From positions 1 to 61,148 of the forward strand of contig VXSP01000001.1 in assembly GCA_009837885.1 (NCBI GenBank): a stretch of 61,148 nt of DNA, read 5' to 3'. Origin of the DNA: Holophagales bacterium (GTDB lineage Bacteria; Acidobacteriota; Thermoanaerobaculia; Multivoradales; Multivoraceae). Position numbers and translations under genes: made by a program. Below the pieces are notes generated by a model, which saw only the letters and a program-made list of their open reading frames with translations, was not told the origin of the DNA and did not search any database. This document shows positions 1-8,113 of the stretch, piece after piece (the stretch's first letter is position 1; every line of letters starts with the position of its first letter).

Positions 1-1708
1 GTGGCGGAACGTCCCGAATGGTGCCCTCGGCGAAGCCGCGTCGCGCGAGAACTGGCCGACCATCCGGCAGCGACAGGGTCACTGTGAAGGTCTCGTCGCC
101 TTCGGTGAAACCGTCGGTGAGGGTGGCCACCTGGATCTCGGCCGTTGCCTCCGTCTCCGTGGCGCCGACGGCCGGAACCGTCACGCTGCCGGTCCCGGGG
201 GCGTAGTCCGTGCTTAAGGCGGTGCCGTCCTCGGTCCCATACCCCAGGGTCAGACTGTCGCCCCCGCGCACCGGGAAGGTCGAGTGCGTCAAGTCGAATG
301 TCAGAGTCGCCCCCTCCGACCCCTCGGCGTCCGCGATCTGAAGGCACGACCACACGGTCATTGAGTTCTCCGACCTCCGCGTCTCCAGCGCTGCCGGCAA
401 GGTCGCGGAGGCGTCGAAGTCGTTCCCACACAGGGAGAGACTCCCGAGGCCGGTCAAGTCGTCCAGCTCGCCGGGTATGCCGCCGGTGAGGCTGTTCCAG
501 GCGAGGTGGAGATCCTGAAGGGGCGGGGTGCCCAGCGTGGTGGGGATGTTCCCGGTCAGTTCGTTGCGGAGGGCCCGGAAAGACAGGAGGCTGGAGAGCG
601 CGCTGAGGTCAGGGATGCTCCCGGTCAGTTCGTTCTCGTGGAGCCAGAGATGCGTGACGCTGGTGAGTGTGCTGAGGTCGGGGATGCTCCCCGTCAACTC
701 GTTCGAGCTGAGGATCAGTTGCTGGACGCTGGCGGGCAAGTGCTCGGCAACGATGCTCCCCGTCAGCTCGTTGCGGTGAAGCCAGAGAGCCGTGAGGCTG
801 GTGAGTGCGCTGAGGTCGGGGATGCTTCCCGACAGCTTGTTGTCGTTGAGAAGGAGTCTCGTGAGGCTGGAGAACGCGCTGAGATCAGGGATGCTCCCGG
901 TCAGCTCGTTGTCGTTGATCTCGATTCGCTCGATGCCGGCGGGGAAGTGCTCGGCGACAATGCTCCCCGTCAGCTCGTTGCTGTACAGCCAGAGTTCGGT
1001 GAAGTCGGTGAGCCCGCTGAGGTCGGGAAGGCTCCCCGTCAGCCTGTTCTTCTCCAGCGCGAGTTCCTGGAGGCTGGTGAGCGCGCTGAGGTCGGGGATG
1101 CTCCCGGTCAGCTCGTTCTCGTGGAGCCAGAGAACTTCGAGGTTGGTGAGTTCGCTGAGGTCGGGGATGTTGCCCGTCAGCTCGTTCTTGTGGAGATGGA
1201 GAGTCTGGAGGTTTGTGAGCGCGCTGAGGTCGGGGATACTCCCCGTCAGCTCGTTGTCCTGGAGCGCGAGAGTCTCGAGGCTGGCGGGAAAGTGCTCCGA
1301 GAGGATGCTCCCCGTCAGCGCGTTCGAGCCGAGCTCGAGTCTCGTGAGGTTTGTGAGTGCGCTGAAGCCCGGGATGCTCCCCGTCAGGCTCCTGGAACGC
1401 AAGTCGATTGCGGTAACGCGGTTCCCGTCCGAAGCCAGAGTGACCCCATCCCAGGAAGCCATGCTGAGTGTGTTCGCCCAGTTCAGGGCGCCCGTGCCAC
1501 GCAGCGTGTCCATGAGCTCCAGCAGGGCGGCGCAGTCGGCGGCCAGCGCGTCCGGGTCGCCTGGGTTGACTTCAGTGACCGCGCTGTCGGTGGCCGTACA
1601 GGTCGCCTGCGCCCAGACTGCTTGGCCCACCAAGCCGAGCGCCAGTGAACAGATGACGACCTTCAGTCTCAGGGCGAGACCGCAGCAATCGAACGTGTGG
1701 GAATTCAA
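1..1708 (-). CDS. Secreted LRR protein with Calx-beta-like domain (partial, 3' end missing)
   Basis: The minus strand is open from about 1708 to the left edge, so the C-terminus is missing. After a hydrophobic signal segment (VVICSLALGLVG, ending AQA) and a cap region with WDGV, about 14 leucine-rich repeats follow at a strict 69-72 base period between roughly 1390 and 470, each reading like LTGSIPDLSALTSL (plant-type 23-residue LRR). After the last repeat comes a Calx-beta-like segment (STDYAPGTGSVTVP, then EGDETFTVTLS). The likely start is the TTG at 1706-1708, just after an in-frame TGA; no ATG precedes the signal peptide and no clear Shine-Dalgarno is seen, so the start is uncertain. It is probably an exported binding or adhesion protein. 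The next gene upstream on the same strand is the sulfatase-PKD protein. Confidence 0.82.
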   Translation of the reverse strand, partial: MNSHTFDCCGLALRLKVVICSLALGLVGQAVWAQATCTATDSAVTEVNPGDPDALAADCAALLELMDTLRGTGALNWANTLSMASWDGVTLASDGNRVTAIDLRSRSLTGSIPGFSALTNLTRLELGSNALTGSILSEHFPASLETLALQDNELTGSIPDLSALTNLQTLHLHKNELTGNIPDLSELTNLEVLWLHENELTGSIPDLSALTSLQELALEKNRLTGSLPDLSGLTDFTELWLYSNELTGSIVAEHFPAGIERIEINDNELTGSIPDLSAFSSLTRLLLNDNKLSGSIPDLSALTSLTALWLHRNELTGSIVAEHLPASVQQLILSSNELTGSIPDLSTLTSVTHLWLHENELTGSIPDLSALSSLLSFRALRNELTGNIPTTLGTPPLQDLHLAWNSLTGGIPGELDDLTGLGSLSLCGNDFDASATLPAALETRRSENSMTVWSCLQIADAEGSEGATLTFDLTHSTFPVRGGDSLTLGYGTEDGTALSTDYAPGTGSVTVPAVGATETEATAEIQVATLTDGFTEGDETFTVTLSLPDGRPVLARRGFAEGTIRDVPP

Positions 1709-1776
1709 GTGGGGAGCCGCTCAAGCCGGCTGCGTCGCAGACCGGGTTTCGGACCCGTTTCCGGGCCTCCGTTAGC

Positions 1777-1791
1777 ACGACCGCCGGTCGT
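1777..1791. promoter_or_regulatory. Short perfect palindrome between LRR and sulfatase genes
   Basis: acgaccg-c-cggtcgt is a 7+1+7 inverted repeat in the 230-base gap upstream of the LRR gene. On the plus strand it is followed by tttta, but no plus-strand gene precedes it, so an operator is as likely as a terminator. Otherwise nothing is recognised in 1709-1937. Confidence 0.25.
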
Positions 1792-1937
1792 TTTACAGAT
1801 GCCTTTTGCCGCTTGTCAAGGCCGCTTGCTCGGCTCGATGTGCCTGTGTCCGTACCAAATCTGTACCAGGCGCACTTGGCGACAAGGGACCACTGCCGGA
1901 CACGCGGAAATGCGTACTAATTGTGGTAGTTCAATTC

Positions 1938-4475
1938 TCAGTTGTGGCAACCGTGCGGGAAGGCGGTCGCGTCGGTGATCGCCGCTGCCGGAACACCTGG
2001 ATCGTTTCGGTACTCCTTCACTGTCCCGGTCACCGTGTCGGTCACCCGGAGCACATGGCCGAGGTCCGTTGTCGACGCGCCGAACACCCACACGTGGCCG
2101 TTCAGAGCGCAGCCGTCGAGGACCTTGACCAGCACTTCCCAGTTGCCCGTTCCGAAGAACCGGAACAGGCCCGAGTCGTCCGTCCCGGCCGGCACCACGG
2201 CGGCGGCGCGCTGCTCGCCGCCTTCAACCCACCAGTCCACCGCGACCGCGTAGCGCGAGTCCCGCAGGCATCGTGTCCACTCGTCCGCCACGCAGCTTCC
2301 CGCCGGATCCCTCGCTTCAACCAGGAACGTCAGCGACGCTGTCGACTCGGTCTCACCGTCGCTGACCCGCAGCGTCACGTCGTAGAAGCCCGGCACCGAC
2401 CAGGCATGCCGGGCCGTCCCGGCCCGCGACTGACGGCCATCGCCGAACTCCCAACGGCGTAGCCCCACCGTACCGGTGCTCGAGTCCGTGAAGACCACCG
2501 TGTCGCCGGTAAGGGCGCGGCACAGGTCCGCGGCGCACTTTGCATCGACCGTGATTGCGGCTTCGGGCGGACCGTTGTTGCGGTTGGTTCCTCCGTCCCC
2601 TGGCGAGGGAGGGCCTCCCGGGCCGCCGTCATCCTCGTCGTCTTTGTCGCCCCCGGGTGGTGGACCGCCTCCGGAACCCCCGCCGGTCGAGCCGCCATTG
2701 CCGCCGTCGTCCTGCGCCTCGTCCTGCGGCTCGTCCCGCGCCTCGGCTGTCATCCACGTGACGCCAGCCACGAAGAGCCCGTCCGCGTCCTGGATCTCGC
2801 CGCTCCCAGGCGTTTCGTACGTCAACCCCACCGTATCCCCCACGGGAAGGCTCGCCGACAGCGTCAACACGACCTCGCTTCCGTCCACGACCACGGCGGC
2901 GATGTCTACCGGCCTGTATCCGGGGTTGACTACGACCGTGAACGCGTCGGCTGGCGGCACCGAGTTCGCATTCAGCGGGCCGTCGTAGATCAACCTGACC
3001 GTGTGCCCGGCCGCCTCGAGTTGCTCAAGAGTCACGAGGTCGCCGTTCGTGCGCTTCGTCAACAACTGTTCGACCGCCGCACCGTAGGTGGCGTTCTCCG
3101 TGGCGCCGTAGACGGTCACCGGCAGGTTCGGGATCTCCGTGGAGGGTTCCGGGTCACGCTCGAAGTCCGCGTGGTAGGCGAGACGCTCGCGCAGCTCGGC
3201 CACCTTCGCCGTCATGCTGGCGGCGAGATCCGTCTCCTCGTACGGATCATCCTCGATGTTGTAGAGCTCGGCTGGATGTTCCTCCCTGTCGTCGGCGAAG
3301 GCCGCGTTCTCCTCAATCAGCTTCCAGGCGCCGATGCGAATCACGTCGAGCGCGTAGACGATCTCGGTGCGCGGACTCTCGGCGCCTTCCGCGATGGCGG
3401 CCCAGGCGTCCGTTCCATCGAGCGGCAGGCCGGCATCGCTGTCCGCGCCGGCGAGTTCGGCAAGCGTGGGGAAAAGATCCACCGCATGCAGCATCGCATC
3501 GCTTTCGGACCCCGCGCCTATCCGGCTCGGCCAGCGCATGACCGCCGGGACGCGGACGCCGCCTTCGTAGTAGCTCGACTTCTTCTGGCGATAGGGAGGG
3601 TTCCACCCTGCACTCTGCGTGCCGCCGTTGTCGTTCAGGAAGATCACGAGTGTGTGGTCCAGCACGCCCTTGTTCTCGAGTGCCGTCAGGACCTGGCCGA
3701 TGCCGACGTCCATGGCCTTGAGCTGTCCACGCTGCCTGGGGTTGTCCAGATGCCGGTAGGGATCGACGTACTCGGCCGGCGCGTCGTTCGGGTTGTGCAC
3801 GGCGTTGAACGGCACGTACAGGAAGAACGGACGGCGGCCGTCGTGCCGCTCGATCAGCCGGACCGCCTCTTCGGCCAGGAGAAACGTCGAGTAGCCCGAC
3901 TCGACCACCGGCCGCCCGTTCCGGTGCCAGTCCAGACCGCCGGCGCGTATGTGCGTGAAGGAGTCGATTGATGAGGCGTAGTGCCCGTAGTGATGGTCGA
4001 AGCCGCGTTGCAGCGGCAGGTGCACGTCCTGCCAGTGCCCGAGATGCCACTTGCCCACGATCCAGGTGGCGTACCCGGCTTCCTGCAGGGCGTCGCCGAG
4101 AGTCCGCTCATCGGTCAGCATGCCGAACGTCTCGCGGTTCGGGCGCTCCATCATCCCGTTCTTCCACGGATACCGGCCCGTGAGCAGCGCCGCGCGCGAC
4201 GGCGAGCACCTCGGCGAGACGTAGAACTGCGTTAGCTTGACTCCCTCGTCGGCGATCCGATCCATGTTCGGCGTCTCCACCTCCGTGCCGCCGTTGAATC
4301 CCGGCTGGCCCCAGCCCATGTCGTCGGAGAGGAACAGGACGATGTTGGGGCGCGCGGGCGTTTCGTCCTGGGCCCCAACCACGTGCGGCGCGGCCAGGAG
4401 GACCAGCGCGGCCCATTGCTTGGCGACCTTTCTGTCTTGCACGACCTTGACCGATTGCGGGTTGAACCGGGCCAA
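1938..4475 (-). CDS. Secreted sulfatase fused to SWM-like, PKD and C-terminal modules
   Basis: Residues about 40-440 are a type I sulfatase: metal-binding DD at 51-52, formylglycine motif C90-S-P-S-R94 followed by AALLTGR, then GKWHLGH. It should hydrolyse sulfate esters after Cys90 is converted to formylglycine. The C-terminal half is unusual: an SWM-repeat-like domain (about 470-570), a Gly/Asp/Pro-rich linker (about 590-650), a PKD domain (RRWEFGDG, about 660-730) and a cysteine-bounded module (about 735-845, with WEVLVKVLDGCALNGHVWVF and VTDTVTG). The last two modules are shared with the divergent gene at 4940. Translation may start at TTG 4475 or, giving a cleaner signal peptide, at GTG 4442. 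The sulfatase call is firm; the substrate is unknown. Confidence 0.9.
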   Translation of the reverse strand: MARFNPQSVKVVQDRKVAKQWAALVLLAAPHVVGAQDETPARPNIVLFLSDDMGWGQPGFNGGTEVETPNMDRIADEGVKLTQFYVSPRCSPSRAALLTGRYPWKNGMMERPNRETFGMLTDERTLGDALQEAGYATWIVGKWHLGHWQDVHLPLQRGFDHHYGHYASSIDSFTHIRAGGLDWHRNGRPVVESGYSTFLLAEEAVRLIERHDGRRPFFLYVPFNAVHNPNDAPAEYVDPYRHLDNPRQRGQLKAMDVGIGQVLTALENKGVLDHTLVIFLNDNGGTQSAGWNPPYRQKKSSYYEGGVRVPAVMRWPSRIGAGSESDAMLHAVDLFPTLAELAGADSDAGLPLDGTDAWAAIAEGAESPRTEIVYALDVIRIGAWKLIEENAAFADDREEHPAELYNIEDDPYEETDLAASMTAKVAELRERLAYHADFERDPEPSTEIPNLPVTVYGATENATYGAAVEQLLTKRTNGDLVTLEQLEAAGHTVRLIYDGPLNANSVPPADAFTVVVNPGYRPVDIAAVVVDGSEVVLTLSASLPVGDTVGLTYETPGSGEIQDADGLFVAGVTWMTAEARDEPQDEAQDDGGNGGSTGGGSGGGPPPGGDKDDEDDGGPGGPPSPGDGGTNRNNGPPEAAITVDAKCAADLCRALTGDTVVFTDSSTGTVGLRRWEFGDGRQSRAGTARHAWSVPGFYDVTLRVSDGETESTASLTFLVEARDPAGSCVADEWTRCLRDSRYAVAVDWWVEGGEQRAAAVVPAGTDDSGLFRFFGTGNWEVLVKVLDGCALNGHVWVFGASTTDLGHVLRVTDTVTGTVKEYRNDPGVPAAAITDATAFPHGCHN

Positions 4476-4939
4476 TGCGACAAGGTCCGGTATAGGTCAC
4501 ATAGCTTTGGCGCCTCGTGATTGTCAAGGATGGCAACGTAGCGTAGGAAGTACGATGTTGTACCAATTGAGGTACCTCAGATTTCTGATGATGTTGCAGA
4601 TGAGTATGTCCTTGGAGCAGGGCATGCCAAGATTCGTATTCGTGGTTCGGCATGCGCGTCAGAACCCTGCCTTGGCGAAGCTTGACTACCGGCGGTTTCT
4701 TTGGTCTTCTCCCGCGCCAAGAGAGAACTGGTTCAGGCGGCCCGACCCTTTGGGCAAGTCGGTCGCTTGGTAACTCTAGGGAGCCCCTCTTGATCTCCAT
4801 CTCTTCGGGAACTGCAGAGATCCACGGATTCGCGCCGGCCGAACGCTGCGGCAGGCGGCGCCACGGACGCAACGGGCGTATCCGTCCGCCGTCTCCTCCT
4901 CGGCAGTAGATCGGTTCCCACAGAGGAGTCGGAAGGTCG
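4476..4939. other. Divergent intergenic region, no supported gene
   Basis: These 464 bases separate the divergent sulfatase and SWM/PKD genes and look less GC-rich than their surroundings. They contain the sulfatase promoter and an inverted gcatgcc...ggcatgc pair near 4622-4654. A short open frame from ATG 4555 (72 codons) has no recognisable motif or ribosome site, and I do not call it. Confidence 0.5.
4498..4527 (-). promoter_or_regulatory. Candidate sigma-70 promoter of the sulfatase-PKD gene
   Basis: Read on the minus strand, a perfect TTGACA (4522-4527) is followed 18 bases later by TATGTG (4498-4503). The predicted transcript would begin about 15 bases before the TTG start at 4475. Confidence 0.45.
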
Positions 4940-7900
4940 ATGGTGCCTCGGCGCCACGACGCAGAGCTTTGGCGAAAGCCCGGCGCCAGGCGTCGACCCC
5001 CGCTCGCCCTGCTGACGGCCTTTCTCCTGCCGGTTTCACCGGCCATCGGCCAGTCGGCGCCCCAGATCACCGGCATCGACATCACCTCCGATCCGGGCAG
5101 CGGCGGCTTCTACACCGGCGATGACGTGATCGAAGTGACGGTGACCTTCGATCAGAACGTGCTCTTTGGAACCACGCACGGCGTGCCTTCCATCGACCTC
5201 GAGGTCGGCGGAGCTTTGAGGCGGGCGGATGTCAAGCGGGCGGACGGTCGGTCCCTCGTCTTCGAGTATCGAGTTCACGTGGGCGGCTACGCACCCGAGG
5301 TGGCGGCCCTGATCAATCACCACCGGCTCGAAACCGCCCACGACGGCGAGGAAGACCTGGACGGTGTGAGCATCGGGGCCGGCGCGATCTCGCTGAACGG
5401 CGGGACCATCACCAGCTCCTCGAGTCTGTCCGCTCAGCTGACGCACCCGGCACTCGCGGCGCAGCCGGACCACAAGGTCGACAGCATCCGGCCGGTGTTC
5501 CTGGGGCGTCCGATGGTCGACGGATACACCGTGACCGTGTTCTATCGGGAGACGCTGGACTCGACCGGCTCGCCCCCGGCCGGCAACTTCACGGTTCGCG
5601 TGCCGACCAGCGAGGACCGCGACCGGAACGTGACCAGCGTCACGTTGGCCGGCAACGAAGTGAGACTGACGCTCGACCAGCCCGTGGAGCACGACGATGC
5701 CCTGTCCGTCGGGGTTTCCCACACCAACGAGATCCGGGATCTGGCCGGGAACAGCGGATTCGACGGATCGGGCAGGGCGGTGAACGCGACCCCGGAGCCC
5801 GAACCGGCTTCTACGGAAGGACCCTCCGTCACGGCTCTCGCCTTTGACTCGACACCCATCGACGGCTCGACGTACGGCGGCGGCGAATCCGTCGACATCG
5901 CCGTCACGTTCGACGGCGCGGTCACCGTGGACACGTCGGACGGCACTCCTTCCCTCGCGGTGATGGTGGGCGATCGGCTACGGCGCGCCCCCTACGCGAA
6001 CGGTTCGGGTACGACTGCACTGACGTTCCGCCATGAGGTGAGCGAGGGGTTCCCGCTCCTTGTCGCCACGTTCCTCGCCTATCACTGGGGGCTCCCGTTC
6101 GCGCCGGGAGACGAGGACGGCGACGGCCTGAGCGTTCCCGCCGGGCGAATCCGGCTGAACGGAGGCACGATGACCGGCAACGGAGTCGCCGCGGACCTCG
6201 ACCATCCGGAACTGCCGGCATCCGATCGGCACAAGGCCGACGGAGCCAGGCCGCTGCTGATCGGTAGGCCCGAAGCGGACGGTAGCCGGGTAACCCTGGA
6301 CTTCTCGGAGCCACTGGACCGGTCGTCGACACCGGCTTCCGGTGACTTCCGAGCGCAGGCAAGACGAGCCGACAGGGATCGCAGAATCCTGTCCGTCTCT
6401 GTCGACGGGTCGACCCTGGAACTGGGCATCGTCCCGTCGGTGACCCCCAACGAGCGTCTTTGGGTCACCTACACACCCGGCGCCAACGCGCTTCAGGATC
6501 GCCGGGGCAACGGAGTTCCCGGCGTGGTGCTGACGCCGATCGTCAACAACACGGAGAACATGTCCGAACTGACCGTCGACCCGAACGCCGCCCGTGTCGT
6601 AGCCTTGGGGATCGGTTCGACGCCCGGCGAGGACGGCATCTACGCAGGCGGAGACCGGGTCGATGTCGACGTGACGTTCGACCGTGACGTGACGGTGGGC
6701 ACGACGAACGGCGCGCCGCTACTCGAGTTGGAGGTGGGCGGCTTCCTCGAGTGGGCCAGCTACCGGACCGGCTCGGCAACCTCGACTCTCACCTTCAGCT
6801 ACGACGTCGCCGAAGGCTGGCCTCCGGGCATGGGTGACCAAATCCGGTCGGAGGGCGAGATCGCCCGCATCGGCGATCTCGATACCGATGGAGTCCGTGT
6901 CCCGGCCGGCCGCATTCAACTCAACGGGGCGACGATCGTCGATGGCTCGAGTCGCAACGCGGACCTGAAACACTCCGGCCTGGGACCGCAGACCGGCCAC
7001 CGGGTGGACGGTGTCAGGCCATACGTGCTGGCCGAAAACAGTACCGTGCGCACGTCGACGATCGCGGTCGTGTTCAGCGAGGCCCTCAAGACCGCGAGTC
7101 TCGATCCCACCGGCTTCATCGTGGAGGGCGATCATGATCGCACCATCACCGCCGTGAGTGTCGCCGGCAGGGCGGCCACCCTGGCGGTGACCCCGCCGTT
7201 CAGCCCGGGCGAACCGGCGACCGTCAGGTACACGCCGGGAACCGATCCGATCCGGGATCTCGTCGGCAACCCGGCCTTCGATGGCTACTTCACGGCAGCC
7301 GCCAGGAGCGGAGGAGGCGGTGGCGGCGGCGGAGGCGGCGGAGGCGCGCGGCCCGCCGACGACGACGACGATGACGACTCCGGTGGCGGAGGCGGCGGCA
7401 CTGGAGCTGCCGGCGGTGGTGGCGGTGCCGCGCCGCCCCGGGCAGCGATCACGACGGGCGCGGACTGCGCCGACGGGCTCTGCCGGGCCCGCACCGGAAC
7501 ACCGGTGACCTTCGAGGACGCGAGCACCGGCAGCGTCCGCACCCGGACCTGGGATCTCGGCGACGATACATGGCCAGGCCGGAACCGGACGGTACGGCAC
7601 GCGTGGTCGGAACCGGGCTTCTACGAAGTCACACTCCGGACGAGCAACGGCACGGGCAAGTCCACGGCCTCCCTGACCTTCCTCGTCGAGTCGAGCGACC
7701 CGGCCGGGGCCTGCATCGCCGATGCCGAGACACTCTGCCTGCAGGACTCACGCTACGCCGTTGAAGTGGACTGGTGGACGGCTGGGAGCGAGGGCGGCAA
7801 GGCCAGGGTCGTCCACGCCGGCACTAACGATTCGGGCCTGTTCTGGTTCCTGGACCCGGACAACTGGGAGGTGCTGATCAAGGTGCTGGACGCCTGCGCT

Positions 7901-8101
7901 CTGAACGAGAACGTGTGGGTGTTCAGCGCCTCCACGACGGACCTCGGCTACTCGATTCGCGTCACGGATACGGTGACGGGCGTCGTGAGGGAGTACCGGA
8001 ACGAGCCCGGCTTGCCGGCGCCTGCGACGACGGACGGCAAGGCGTTTCCCGGCGGCTGCCAGCCCACAACGACGGTTGACGCTGCAACGCCGCCGCCCTA
8101 G
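4940..8101 (+). CDS. Large secreted protein: three SWM-type modules, PKD domain, C-terminal module
   Basis: The 1053-residue product has an N-terminal signal segment (LALLTAFLLPVSPAIG) and then three tandem modules of about 250 residues (about 40-290, 295-545, 550-800). Each begins with VTFDxxVxVxT and VGGxLRxA, carries a DGVSIxAGxIxLNGGTI-like strand and a KVDGxRP link, and ends in an SWM-repeat segment (TVTVFYRETLD, RDLAGN). A poly-Gly/poly-Asp linker precedes a PKD domain (RTWDLGDD) and the cysteine-bounded module (WEVLIKVLDACALNENVWVF) found also in the divergent sulfatase. A GGAAGG sequence lies just before ATG 4940. It is likely a cell-surface or secreted adhesin/scaffold; no catalytic motif is seen. 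Confidence 0.85.
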   Translation: MVPRRHDAELWRKPGARRRPPLALLTAFLLPVSPAIGQSAPQITGIDITSDPGSGGFYTGDDVIEVTVTFDQNVLFGTTHGVPSIDLEVGGALRRADVKRADGRSLVFEYRVHVGGYAPEVAALINHHRLETAHDGEEDLDGVSIGAGAISLNGGTITSSSSLSAQLTHPALAAQPDHKVDSIRPVFLGRPMVDGYTVTVFYRETLDSTGSPPAGNFTVRVPTSEDRDRNVTSVTLAGNEVRLTLDQPVEHDDALSVGVSHTNEIRDLAGNSGFDGSGRAVNATPEPEPASTEGPSVTALAFDSTPIDGSTYGGGESVDIAVTFDGAVTVDTSDGTPSLAVMVGDRLRRAPYANGSGTTALTFRHEVSEGFPLLVATFLAYHWGLPFAPGDEDGDGLSVPAGRIRLNGGTMTGNGVAADLDHPELPASDRHKADGARPLLIGRPEADGSRVTLDFSEPLDRSSTPASGDFRAQARRADRDRRILSVSVDGSTLELGIVPSVTPNERLWVTYTPGANALQDRRGNGVPGVVLTPIVNNTENMSELTVDPNAARVVALGIGSTPGEDGIYAGGDRVDVDVTFDRDVTVGTTNGAPLLELEVGGFLEWASYRTGSATSTLTFSYDVAEGWPPGMGDQIRSEGEIARIGDLDTDGVRVPAGRIQLNGATIVDGSSRNADLKHSGLGPQTGHRVDGVRPYVLAENSTVRTSTIAVVFSEALKTASLDPTGFIVEGDHDRTITAVSVAGRAATLAVTPPFSPGEPATVRYTPGTDPIRDLVGNPAFDGYFTAAARSGGGGGGGGGGGGARPADDDDDDDSGGGGGGTGAAGGGGGAAPPRAAITTGADCADGLCRARTGTPVTFEDASTGSVRTRTWDLGDDTWPGRNRTVRHAWSEPGFYEVTLRTSNGTGKSTASLTFLVESSDPAGACIADAETLCLQDSRYAVEVDWWTAGSEGGKARVVHAGTNDSGLFWFLDPDNWEVLIKVLDACALNENVWVFSASTTDLGYSIRVTDTVTGVVREYRNEPGLPAPATTDGKAFPGGCQPTTTVDAATPPP

Positions 8102-8107
8102 TAACCT
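8102..8107 (+). promoter_or_regulatory. TAACCT box 6 nt before the ATPase start
   Basis: TAACCT directly follows the upstream stop codon and lies 6 bases before ATG 8114, with no Shine-Dalgarno between. This is the arrangement expected for a -10 box of a leaderless mRNA and recurs elsewhere in the window. Confidence 0.4.
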
Positions 8108-8113
8108 TCGGGC

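Noticed and set aside
470..1390. CRISPR-like periodicity
   Set aside because: Units of 69 bases are nearly identical throughout without unique spacers and are in frame as leucine-rich repeats.
500..1780. Plus-strand repeat protein frames over the LRR region
   Set aside because: Their periodic sequence is the mirror of the LRR units; the minus frame gives LTGSIP-type repeats, a signal peptide and a Calx-beta domain.
4555..4773. Small plus-strand frame in the divergent gap
   Set aside because: No ribosome site, no recognisable motif and no support beyond openness.
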